A DNA stretch of 64,000 nucleotides from Chitinophaga sancti (GTDB lineage: Bacteria > Bacteroidota > Bacteroidia > Chitinophagales > Chitinophagaceae), in NCBI RefSeq assembly GCF_034424315.1, contig NZ_CP139972.1, forward strand, positions 8,006,501 to 8,070,500, in the 5' to 3' direction. The position numbers were made by a program, and so were the translations under genes. Shown piece after piece: positions 1-9,400 of this stretch. Within the stretch, counting starts at the first letter, position 1, and every line of letters starts with the position of its first letter. The notes under the pieces are model-generated. The model did no database searches. It was not told the origin of the DNA and was given only the letters and a program-made list of their open reading frames with translations.

Positions 1-129
1 GTTATTAATCGCCCCCGGGAGGCGCAATAATACGAAAAACGACCGTTCGAAAGGACCTTCAATCGCACTTGCCTTTTTACGATTGACTTCAAACATTTCT
101 TCAGCAAATTTATCCTGGGAAATCAGCTG
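1..129 (-). pseudogene. Partial coding stretch running off the left edge, unrecognised
   Basis: The minus strand is open from an in-frame TAA at about 130 to the window edge, with an ATG at 94-96. The translation has ordinary protein composition (for example FAEEMFEVNRKK and GPFERSFFVLLRLPG), which is why I read it as real coding sequence, whole or broken. I do not recognise the family. It lies beside other broken genes, so it may be a remnant; it could equally be the tail of an intact gene whose upstream part is elsewhere. Confidence 0.3.
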
Positions 130-334
130 TTATGTATCTAATAAACAGTAAGCGTAACCTTCCAGACGGCTGGAATCATGCGTTTGCCTGTTAATTTAGC
201 CAAACGTCTTTGTAAGTTCCGGAGCTTGATATTACATGATCAGTTTCCAGCTTCTCGACACTTCCGTCACCGTTAGATGATATGCATATGCCCTCGTCAA
301 TAATTATCCAACATTAGATGGACGACTTCCCTCG

Positions 335-540
335 TTAGAGGTTTACTCTCTTTTCATCATCGATTATACGATGGTCGCCATATGGGGGCATATGAACGTG
401 ATGGCCATCTTTTAACGCTGCGTAAATCCCAAACGCTGTTCTATCCTTAATAACTAGAAGTTCATATTCAGCGTCTACCAGCATCTGTGTACGTAGTTTG
501 AGAAATAAGGGCTTTCTGGTGGTAATGGAATATGTTCCAT
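335..540 (-). pseudogene. Possible frameshifted small protein remnant
   Basis: On the minus strand an ATG at 538-540 opens a plausible N-terminus (MEHIPLPPESPYFSNYVHR) that hits a stop after about 22 codons. A shifted frame then continues as MLVDAEYELLVIKDRTAFG and YAALKDGHHVHMPPYGDHR to a stop at 335-337. Two consecutive protein-like stretches in different frames suggest a single small gene broken by a frameshift. The family is not recognised. The remnant overlaps the edge of the recombinase fragment on the other strand, in keeping with a decayed region. Confidence 0.3.
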
Positions 541-820
541 TACAGAAAGAACACGGATATTATATTACCACGGTCAGTCTGTTAAATTTTGTAAGGAACG
601 TTTTCGCGCTGAAACAGCCAACGAGGTCTTTGTAAAGCAATTGAGTAAAATCGCTGTGAATGCGCCGATCATTGACTATTACTGTCAAATCATTCGTACC
701 ATTCTACAAACAGACAATAAGAGCCAGGACCAGGAATTGAAAGGAATACAGAGCGACATTGACAAGTTCTACCAAAGAAATCAAATTGCCCGTTCTATGA
801 GGCTGGATTCAGGTAATTAA
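518..820 (+). pseudogene. Fragment of large serine recombinase (zinc-ribbon to coiled-coil part)
   Basis: A reading frame without its own start runs to TAA at 818-820. It encodes a YYHGQ...FCKERFRAETANE segment followed by a helical stretch (QLSKIAVNAPIIDYYCQIIRTI). This pattern is typical of the region just after the zinc beta-ribbon of Bacteroidota site-specific serine recombinases. The N-terminal catalytic resolvase domain and the rest of the C-terminus are missing, so it is a remnant. A different C-terminal piece of the same enzyme class lies at about 50.3-50.7 kb. Family assignment is by pattern recognition. Confidence 0.55.
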
Positions 821-1463
821 TGGCGTCTGATGTCATACAAGTATCTTATGCTCTACATTCTGGTTCTACCATTGTCAATTCAACCGCTATTTTGCTCAAT
901 TCGTCAATTATTTCTTTTCCGTTAGCATATTGAACCCCTAGTTTTGTTTATATGAAAGGTTTGCCTGTGAAAAATTTGATGTAGTTGAATTGAATGCTTG
1001 CCTTAGTGATTATTATAATTGAATAGTATGTGTTATAAATGTATAAACTCAGCTGTCATTTCAGGTATCCAAATTTATGTAATTAGAGTTTGCAATGGCG
1101 CTTTAAAATTAATTTTGATATTGCTCCGGCGTAATTAATCGCAGAAGCAAAATTTATCAAATACAAAATACCTGTGAGAATTGAAACAATCAAATCTTTC
1201 AGCATTCCATCGTTTAAGTACCACTGCGTCTTTTAACTTAATGGAAAACATTCTTTTGGGGGACTTTAAAACGGAAGTTTTTATAGTTCATTATTACAGT
1301 TAACGACCAACATAGGTGCCAGAGAAAATATCATAATAGCTAAAATATGTTACTTCGTTAATACCACATCATAGTAAGTGATAGTCTTTGTGTATTAAGA
1401 AGCTAATAAAAGTTATCGATTAGTCATAAGCAGCCAGGGAAGGCAATTGTCAAATTTGTAAAT
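821..1463. other. No gene seen (643 bases)
   Basis: AT-rich sequence with stops in all frames at short intervals. I see no convincing gene, RNA or repeat. It probably contains the promoter of the small gene that follows, but no clear Bacteroidota -7/-33 pair could be fixed by eye. Confidence 0.5.
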
Positions 1464-1694
1464 ATGTTGGTAATTATTGTCAAAACATCATTGGAGGATC
1501 ACAATTTGGTAGTTCAAATTGGAGATGTACTTCAATCTTATAGTTCAATTAAGTCATGGTCTATTGATCTTGATGATGAAGATAATGTACTTCGGATACT
1601 CGCTTCTGAAGATATAAGTTCAACGCTTTCAGCAGAACTATCAGAAAAAGGCGTTCCATGTGAGGTAATGGGAGTTTTTATGACAGTAAATTAA
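1464..1694 (+). CDS. Small HMA-like (ferredoxin-like fold) protein without metal-binding CxxC
   Basis: 76 residues. The order of hydrophobic strands and the segment SIKSWSIDLDDEDNVLRI resemble the small heavy-metal-associated-like proteins common in Bacteroidota, in which a predicted beta-alpha-beta-beta-alpha-beta fold keeps the shape of a copper chaperone. The CxxC metal site is absent; the only Cys is near the C-terminus (PCEVMG). A metal role is therefore not supported. It stands alone between long non-coding stretches. The start at 1464 is the only in-frame ATG and is preceded by an AT-rich leader. I judge it real on composition and family resemblance; its function is unknown. Confidence 0.6.
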   Translation: MLVIIVKTSLEDHNLVVQIGDVLQSYSSIKSWSIDLDDEDNVLRILASEDISSTLSAELSEKGVPCEVMGVFMTVN

Positions 1695-2298
1695 AATAAA
1701 CCGAGCTATAAAAAGCAAATTTCACATTACCTGAAATTATATGATCTGAAGAATATTTCAGTTCAATTAGTCTATCAGTTTGCGCATCATCCATGTTTGT
1801 TGATACCTAAAACTACATCTGCCCTTGATCGGTAAATGTGTAGATCATATGTGCATCGTTAACCAGGTAGTAATTATTATTAATAGGCTGGGATCATTGT
1901 TGATCTGGAATTTAGAGATAATATATTTGCCGTAATCAGACGTGAATAGGTAAATTAATAATTGTCTCATGCGATTTAACCCCATAATCCTGCAGAATAG
2001 CCCCTCTCTTATACATTGAAAGTAAAACAGTTAATAACCTTCTCCAATTAAGCAGTATAGAATTCATGTGGCAGATCTTTTTCCTGGTCTTGACAGGAAA
2101 AGAGTTTCAAACAATAGAGTATTTATTCTCTGGATAGTGTATAGGCCATTAAGGTAATGCTTACCCATTTATAACATCAACGCAATTCGGTTTAAAATCT
2201 TCTATTGCAGCTTAACTGCCAATATTAACAACTCAGTTTGTTTCTCCTGGATCATGAGGGCTTCTGGGAATAGCTTCGCATAATATTAAGGCAAAATT
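1695..2298. other. No gene seen (604 bases)
   Basis: AT-rich, stop-dense in all frames. No gene, tRNA or strong hairpin was recognised. It may be decayed coding sequence belonging to the efflux locus whose TolC fragment follows. Confidence 0.45.
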
Positions 2299-2814
2299 AT
2301 GCGAGATACTATTATTGCCATAGTTGTAACACTTACCGTTATAATACTAATTGGTTTAGATTTTATAAGTCAGTACCAAATTCAGTCACAGCAGGACAAT
2401 TTTAAATGCAGCCAATATGTATGGCCCTACAGCTTCTATGTAGGCGTGCAATTAAACATACCCATTTTTAATGGTTTCAAAAATGGATACAAGGCTAAAC
2501 AATCTACGATTGCGTTGCAGGAATTGCAAAATGCTGCGGAAAGGCTAAACAGCAAGGTACTCCTGGAATACAGAAAAGCCGGAAGAGACTACAAAGAAGC
2601 AATTGCAAAAGTGAAGATTCAACAGGACGTGCTACATGCAGCAGAAAGTAGTTTATCGTTTATTAATGGCCGGTATCAAAAAGGAATGAACCGGTACCAG
2701 GACGTTCTTGATGCGCAGCTTATAGTTATGCAAGCTAAAAACAACTACAATAAAGCTGCGTATGACGTTTATGTAGCACTTTTTGAAAAGAATATGGCAT
2801 TGGGAAACTTATAA
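2299..2814 (+). pseudogene. C-terminal fragment of TolC-like outer membrane efflux protein
   Basis: From about residue 39 (2413 onward) the 171-residue frame matches the last quarter of an outer membrane efflux protein. There is a beta-strand segment (SFYVGVQLNIPIFNGF) followed by a long helix rich in Ala, Gln and Lys, ending in GRYQKGMNRYQDVLDAQ and a final helix. Complete TolC-family proteins have about 430-480 residues, so roughly two thirds are missing. The first 38 residues, with a hydrophobic stretch, do not fit the family and look like fortuitous upstream sequence. No membrane-fusion or RND gene is beside it. It is best read as the remnant of a CusC/TolC-type efflux operon, probably not functional. 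Confidence 0.6.
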
Positions 2815-2851
2815 CTTGTGGAACAATATAATAAATCAATTATTTAGAAAC

Positions 2852-3481
2852 ATGAAAAAATTTTTAACAGTAATAAGCGCTTTGTTCATAGTAGTACAAA
2901 CTAACGGACAGTACGAAAAACCAATGGTGGATGAACAAAATAAATTTGAATACTATTTCAATTCTGCTTTTGGATATTATCTTCCTATTAATCATAGCAA
3001 ATTTCTGGCAGACAGAGGGGCCGCAAATGCTTTTTCTTTTCAGCTTAACTATCGTAGTAACTATTTTGCGAGACTTTATTTTGACATGTCAACTGTAGGT
3101 TATCATAAAGATAATATGCGGATAGGTAATGTATCGGCAACACTGGATTATAAACTAAATGCCAATAATGTCGGCTTAGACCTTGGTTACACTTTTCCTA
3201 TTAGGAAGTTTTCTCCATTTGCTTATGGTGGTACAGGTATTTCCTTTATGGACGTGCCTGGGATAAAAAACGGCAGCCAACCAAACGAAATAACTTTCGG
3301 TACAAAAAACCAATCATTTTTACAATTGAGAGGCGGTCTTGGAGTTGATTATGAGATCAGTTATTTCTTTATCATTTATCTTGAAGGCCAATATTCATCT
3401 ACGTTATTTAAGACTGTACTAGACGATCGTCCTTTACAAGGAATAAACTTATTAATAGGATTTAAAACTTTTTTAAAATAA
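2852..3481 (+). CDS. Small outer-membrane beta-barrel protein
   Basis: About 209 residues from the ATG at 2852. I chose this start because it begins a signal peptide (MKKFLTVISALFIVVQTNG, probable cleavage after NGQ); the 23 residues upstream of it in frame are not signal-like. The mature part is rich in alternating aromatic and polar residues, with repeated strand-like blocks such as FARLYFDMSTVGY and LDLGYTFPI, and ends in a hydrophobic-aromatic strand (INLLIGFKTFLK). This is typical of porin-like or OmpA-barrel-like family proteins in the outer membrane. It lies about 330 bases upstream of a LytS/LytR pair and could be their target, but that is inference. The substrate is unknown. Confidence 0.7.
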   Translation: MKKFLTVISALFIVVQTNGQYEKPMVDEQNKFEYYFNSAFGYYLPINHSKFLADRGAANAFSFQLNYRSNYFARLYFDMSTVGYHKDNMRIGNVSATLDYKLNANNVGLDLGYTFPIRKFSPFAYGGTGISFMDVPGIKNGSQPNEITFGTKNQSFLQLRGGLGVDYEISYFFIIYLEGQYSSTLFKTVLDDRPLQGINLLIGFKTFLK

Positions 3482-3815
3482 TAACAATGCATTTTACCAC
3501 TATAATTCATATGGAATTTATAATGGTAAAAATTATAGCAATACTACTTACCATCACTACTTTATTTATTCAATTAGTAATACTATCAGATTATGCCTGG
3601 AAAGATGGAAATGGCGCGACGGAAATATATGCGGCCCATAGGTGGGAAGAATTATGAAAATACCTTTCGGATGGGATATGGCACATTAAAAGCGCTGGCT
3701 ATTGTGGCTTTTCATATCAAACGTAAGTTTGGACTAGATAAACAAAACGTCGTGTTTCATAGCTTTCCAGGCTACTACAATTGATATTTTATAAAGTGGT
3801 ACATTTGTTATTGTT
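3482..3815. other. Spacer with only short dubious reading frames
   Basis: Two short overlapping frames exist: one from 3523 of 44 codons with a hydrophobic N-terminus, and one from 3593 of 63 codons. Neither matches anything I know. The segment most likely contains the promoter for the kinase/regulator pair, and perhaps a decayed small gene. Confidence 0.35.
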
Positions 3816-4838
3816 ATGTCGTTTAGATACATAAAATTCAGAATCGCCAGTTACATTATTAGTGGCATATTATATTACCTTATTCTATATGTAATCAACC
3901 CCTTGGAATACAAAGAGTGGAGTACTTCCGTACTTCCTGATGTTGCTCTTAGTATAGCAGGTCTTACATTAGTAATAGAGTCCTGTTTTTTGCTGGACCG
4001 TTTTCTGCCTTGGCAAAAGTCTTTGCCGAAACGGCTCATAGTTCAGTTGGTTGTTCAGGTAATAATGGTATTTTTCATTATCGTTATTTTAAAGTTTTTT
4101 GTTCCCGAATGGTTTTCTGAAGGACTTATTTATCAGCAAACAATGGTTTTAGGAATAATAGTTTCTATACTGATTTCTTCCATTTTTACAGCATATTCTT
4201 TTTTTGTGCAGTGGAGCCAAACAGAGATAAAATCTGCAAAAAACGAACAAAAAGCCATTCAGGCACAGTTGGACTTTTTAAAAACCCAAATTGACCCACA
4301 TTTCCTATTCAATAACTTTAGCACCCTTACATCGCTCATTGAGGATAATCCAAAACTGGCGGTGGAATATGTTCAGCGACTGGCAGTCATTTATCGCCAT
4401 GTTTTATCAGACAAAGAAGAAAATGTTATCAGACTAGCGGATGAAATGACATTTATTGAATCTTACCTTTTCTTATATCAAACACGTTACCAAGACAGCC
4501 TTATTGTAGAAAAACATATTCCGGCTGACATAATGGACAAATATTTTGCTACTGGCAGTATGCAGCTATTAGTTGAGAATGCTATTAAGCACAACGCCAT
4601 AAGCAGACAAAAGCCTTTAAAAATTGAAATTTACGCTGAGGAAGATTTTATTATTGTGAAGAATAATATTAATCCGATAACCAAACGAGCAGACAGCACA
4701 GGTATCGGGCTAAAAAATATTGCGGAACGCTATCATTTATTAAGCAGACAACAGATAGTGATTGAGCAAAGTAGCGATAGTTTCCTGGTTAAAGTACCCT
4801 TATTAAATAGCAATCATGATTTCAGCAGTGATTATTGA
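3816..4838 (+). CDS. LytS-type sensor histidine kinase
   Basis: 340 residues. The N-terminal 130 residues hold four hydrophobic membrane segments, followed by a linker helix (about 130-155). Next comes the His_kinase family (PF06580) signature QIDPHFLFNNFSTL, with the likely phospho-accepting His at residue 162. The ATP-binding part carries an N-box (QLLVENAIKHN) and a glycine motif GIGLKNIAERY near the C-terminus. This architecture is the standard Bacteroidota membrane LytS/YehU-type kinase. It overlaps the next gene by 23 bases and therefore forms a two-component operon with it. It phosphorylates the LytTR regulator in response to an unknown envelope signal. Confidence 0.9.
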   Translation: MSFRYIKFRIASYIISGILYYLILYVINPLEYKEWSTSVLPDVALSIAGLTLVIESCFLLDRFLPWQKSLPKRLIVQLVVQVIMVFFIIVILKFFVPEWFSEGLIYQQTMVLGIIVSILISSIFTAYSFFVQWSQTEIKSAKNEQKAIQAQLDFLKTQIDPHFLFNNFSTLTSLIEDNPKLAVEYVQRLAVIYRHVLSDKEENVIRLADEMTFIESYLFLYQTRYQDSLIVEKHIPADIMDKYFATGSMQLLVENAIKHNAISRQKPLKIEIYAEEDFIIVKNNINPITKRADSTGIGLKNIAERYHLLSRQQIVIEQSSDSFLVKVPLLNSNHDFSSDY

Positions 4839-5577
4839 AGACGAGCCGCTTACGGCTAACCGATTAAAACGGTTAATTGAAAATGAGCAAGGTGACATTA
4901 CTGTTATTGCTCTTTTACAAACAGTCAGTGAAACACTTGATTGGCTTGGGAAAAATCCAGAGCCTGATTTATATTTCATGGATATACAGTTGTCCGATGG
5001 CTTGAGTTTTGATGTTTTTAGGTCATTTCCGGTATCTAAGCCTGTAATATTTACAACAGCTTTTGATGAATACGCTATAAAGGCTTTTAAAGCCAATGGA
5101 ATTGATTACCTATTGAAGCCAATTGTGAGTGCTGATCTGGAAAGCAGCCTTCGTCGTTTCCACAAACTTAGGCGGCAAGTCATCTTACCTGATAATATTC
5201 AGAATATTTTGAAAGGAATTAGCCAAAATCAGGTTGTGTATAAAGCAAATATCCTGGTAGAATGGCGCGATCAGCTATTATCAATTCCGGTTTCAAATAT
5301 CGCCTATTTTTGGACGGCTAATAGGAATATACATTTTATTACTAACGACCGTAAAATTTATTTTGTCAGTGTCACCCTCGATCAACTGGAAGAAGAACTA
5401 AACCCACATTTGTTTTTTAGAATCAGCAGGCAATTTTTGATTTCACGGGATTGTATCGAACTAATAAACATCTATTTCGGCAAACGTCTCAAATTACAGG
5501 TTTCACCTAAATCGGAAGAAGAAGTAATAGTTAGCAGAGAACGCATAACAGATTTTAAAGCTTGGTTGAACAAATAA
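4816..5577 (+). CDS. LytTR-family response regulator
   Basis: 253 residues. The receiver domain (1-120) has the acidic pocket at E8-D9-E10, the phospho-acceptor Asp at residue 56 in YFMDIQLSDG, the conserved Thr in IFTTAFDEYA and the Lys in YLLKPI. A LytTR DNA-binding domain follows (about 145-250; ILVEWRDQLLSIPVSNIAYF, FRISRQFLIS). The start at 4816 lies inside the kinase gene, which implies translational coupling. Such regulators bind direct repeats upstream of target promoters; which genes are controlled here cannot be seen. The neighbouring barrel gene is a candidate target. Confidence 0.92.
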   Translation: MISAVIIEDEPLTANRLKRLIENEQGDITVIALLQTVSETLDWLGKNPEPDLYFMDIQLSDGLSFDVFRSFPVSKPVIFTTAFDEYAIKAFKANGIDYLLKPIVSADLESSLRRFHKLRRQVILPDNIQNILKGISQNQVVYKANILVEWRDQLLSIPVSNIAYFWTANRNIHFITNDRKIYFVSVTLDQLEEELNPHLFFRISRQFLISRDCIELINIYFGKRLKLQVSPKSEEEVIVSRERITDFKAWLNK

Positions 5578-5580
5578 GGA

Positions 5581-5822
5581 TTGGCAACGTTATCATGCGG
5601 AGTAATAAGATCCGGGGTTATCTGAAGTAATGTAAAGCTACTATCATTACCATTAGAGGCTGCTTTATGCCGTTGATATTTTTTTTGCCAGTAGAACCAA
5701 TTACCGGATTGGATATTATGTTGGTCACAAAATGATTTGACTGATCGACCGCTATTTATCTGCTCTGATATGAGCGAAAACATATATTCTTCCTTGGTTG
5801 ATTTAGATATTTCCTGTTTCAT
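5581..5822 (-). pseudogene. IS66-type accessory protein (TnpA/OrfA) remnant
   Basis: From the ATG at 5820-5822 the minus strand encodes a helix-turn-helix protein start (SLISEQINSGRSVKSFCDQH, then NWFYWQKKYQRHK) like the small OrfA of IS66-family elements. About 80 codons in, the similarity ends; the frame runs on antisense to the response regulator's 3' end and stops at 5472. No OrfB, no transposase and no inverted repeat is visible nearby. It is a deletion remnant of an insertion sequence. The boundary at about 5581 is estimated from where sense coding for the regulator ends. Confidence 0.55.
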
Positions 5823-5870
5823 ATTGATATTTATTTGATCAGGAAAATTACTCAACTTAGCGAAATGCAT

Positions 5871-6477
5871 TTTTCAACATCCCGGAGGCACACACTATAA
5901 TAACAGGGCTAGTAATATACTTCTTTATTTAAAAGAGCCAGGAGAATTAGGTACAGCGTGCTAACGTGGGAGTACCAAGGTTTATAGCAACTGTCATGGG
6001 AAAGGGGGATTTGCAGTTATTGAAGCAGACAAGAAGGCGGTAGCCAGATTTATGAATGTGAGCCCTGAAGGAAACAAGGGCCGAAGTGTGTGGAAACGCG
6101 GCATATCTCCAATCTTAAAAATTCAACATACGCTCTCCCTCATTATCCGAAACCTCAACAAACAATACTTTCACGCAGTCAACCATCTTTTATATTAATA
6201 AGGAGTCCGAATTATAAAATAATTAAAAAAACTGAAAATAAAAACCCAAGAAAATAAAAACTTATCTTTAAATTTATCAAAGGAATGAAATTCTCCTACT
6301 TCTTACAGAAGATTTTAAGCATTGATTCATTCAAAAAACTCAAATAACTGTTAAGATAATCCTAGCCCCCCATAAGAATTTCACGAAATAAGAACTACTT
6401 AATCCTGGTCAATTTAACCCACGACGCCCCATAATACAGCGCTAGGTTTCCTGTTAAATGGCCTCAATACAACGCTC
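5871..6477. other. Long leader of the Tc toxin operon, no gene seen
   Basis: About 600 bases with no credible gene. The part from 6190 to 6350 is very A-rich, as expected for a promoter or leader upstream of a large operon. An open frame runs from 6418 into the toxin gene without an ATG, GTG or TTG before 6478, so the start at 6478 stands. No hairpin terminator or regulator site could be fixed. Confidence 0.45.
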
Positions 6478-9400
6478 ATGGAAGTAACAGATTCACCATC
6501 TGCATTAACGGATATTGTCATTCCCCAACTATCCACTCCCAAAGGAGGCGGGGCATTAAGCGGTATGGGTAATACATTTCAACCAGACACGTTTTCCGGC
6601 ACAGGGAATTATACTATTCCACTACCCATCACACCGGCCAGAGGATTTGAACCACAATTATCACTGACCTATAATTCAGCACAGGGCAATGACGTATTTG
6701 GCCTGGGATTTACGCTGACCCTTAATAGTATCTCAAGAATGACCACCAAAGGCATTCCCCGGTATATGGGCACCGATCAGTATATACTGACAGGTGAAGG
6801 AGAATTGGTTAAAACAACTGATCGGACCGAACATTTCAACAATGAAGACTGGCTTGTCACTACCTATGTACCCAGAATACAAAAAGCCTATTCCTGTATC
6901 GAACAATGGGAGAGTGTCAAGGATGGTACATCCTGGTGGAAGGTCGTTTCCTCCGGTAATGTCACTACTACGTTCGGTACAACTGGCAATGCCTGTATCG
7001 TTAACCCGGCCGATCCTACGCAGATATTTCAATGGCTACCCGATACTTCCACAGATGCCTGCGGGAAGAAAATAACTTATACCTACAAGTCAGAAAACAA
7101 CCAGAATGTTCCTTCTGTCATCTATGAGCAGAACAGATCTTATGAGGCAAACAGATATCTTTCATCCGTTAAATATGGTAACTACTGGGACAGCAACGGC
7201 AATCCACAATTTGCATTTGAATTGATATTCGATTATGGCGAATATGATTTGTCAAATATCAACCAACAAAATGCAAACCCCTATATTCCCGTGAGGGAAT
7301 GGGCATACAGACCAGACGCATTCTCGTCTTATAAAGGCGGCTTTGAAATACGTACCTGCCGCTTATGCCGGCAAATCCTGCTCTTCCATCATTTTGAGGA
7401 ACTTGGAAACCCTTGCCTGGTTAGAAGCACCTTACTAAACTACGATGCCTGTCAGCCTTACCAGTCCTCGCAGATCACCATCATGTCGCTGCTGAAGGAA
7501 GTAATATCCGCAGGATATAAAAAAGATAAAACGGGAGGATACGAAGCCAAACAATTACCACCACTGACGCTCAGCTACACATCATTTGAAGCTGCCTCCA
7601 CTCCTTCTTTTGACATCCTGGAGATGGACAACAATACCCTACCCGATTATCTGGGAGAACAGAGATTTTTGCCTATAGACCTGAACGGAGACGGACTTCC
7701 CGGATTTCTTTTCAACAATGGCAATACTATTGTTTATCTGGCACCAACAGGAGACGGAAAATACCAGTTGCCGGTATCTCTTAATAGTTTTCCTGTCAAC
7801 AAAGATATTCGTAACAGCAATGCCTGGATGGTAAACCTGAATGGAGATGGCCAGGTGGAATTACTGGCTGGCAATGGTTTCTATACCTACAACAATGATG
7901 GTAGCTGGAATAATTTTCAACCCTTTACATACTATCCTGCTGATACCAGCAATCCCTTTCTGGAAGCCACTGATATAAATGCAACCGGGAGAACGGATCT
8001 GTTGCTGGCTACCAGTGATAAGATTCTTGTTTACCCCTCTGCCGGAAAAGATGGTTTTCTGCCGGCAAGGACCCTTCAAAACGAAAATGGCTTTCCTTTC
8101 CAGACAGCTGATTCTTCCGGACAGGTGGTTTCCTTTGCGGATATGTTTGGAGATGGTTCACTACATCGGGTACGCATTTCCAGCGGACTGGCAGAATGCT
8201 GGCCCTGCCTGGGCTCCGGCAAATATGGCCCCAAAGTGGCCATAGGAAATGCTCCTGTACCCGAAGATATCCTCGACTACAGTCGTTTATTCCTCACCGA
8301 TATTGACGGATCAGGTACTACCGATCTTGTATATGTTTCTGCCAACAGCGTAACAGTTTATATCAATCAGAACGGCAACACTTTCTCCGTTCCCATTACG
8401 GTAATATTGCCCGAGCAATTCAGTGACACAGATCAGATTCATTTTATGGACATCAATGGGAATGGCACCAATTGCCTCGTTTTCTCCAAAATGTCCCCTG
8501 CTCCCAAACATTACTATTATGATTTCAGCAATGGTATGAAGCCTTATCTGCTGAACCAGATCAACAATAATACCGGTACTGTTACTACTATACAGTACTG
8601 TAGTGCTACCCGGTTTGCCCTGGAAGATAAACAAGCAGGACAACCATGGGTGACCAAACTGAGATTTCCCGTACAAGTAGTGGAATCAGTCACTGTATGT
8701 GATCAGCTGTCCGCTACCAAAACTGTTAATCGTTATAAATATCACAATGGTTATTATGATCCGGTAGAAAGAAAGTTCTGCGGCTTCGGTTTTGTTGAAG
8801 CATGGGACACGGAAACCTTTCAGCAATATGAACAAACTCCTGGCAATGCTGTAGCCCCGCTAAACAAGGACCTGTATATCCCTCCTGTTTATACCAGAAC
8901 CTGGTGTCATACCGGCACTTTCCAGGAAAATGATGCCCTTCTCCGGCAATATAAACAGGCGTATTTTCAGGGAGACTTACAGGCCCTGGAATTTCCCGGG
9001 AATGTTTTTGAACCGGATATTTACAATGCTGATGCAGCAACCCTTCGACAGGCATATGCAGCACTACAGGGCTGTATCCTGCGCAAAGAAGTATATGCCA
9101 ACGATGACCAGGCAATATCCGGAAATCCGTATACGGTAGAAGCAGCCAATGTTACAGTATTGTTATTGCAAGCCATAGGAGACCAGGCATATGCCTCCTT
9201 TTCAGTCAGCAACCGGGAAAGTATTTCATACAATTACGAAAGAGATCCCCTGGACCCTGCCATCACCCAGCACTTCACCTTACAAACCGACCCACTCAAC
9301 GGAAAGACACAACTGTCCTGCACCATATACCTTTCAAGACGCAACGGGCCATTTGAAAACACTCACGTATATGCAGCACAACAGCAACTAAAAGTAACAG

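Noticed and set aside
3593..3784. 63-codon open frame before the kinase gene
   Set aside because: No recognisable features; an overlapping frame from 3523 is equally likely, so neither is called a gene.
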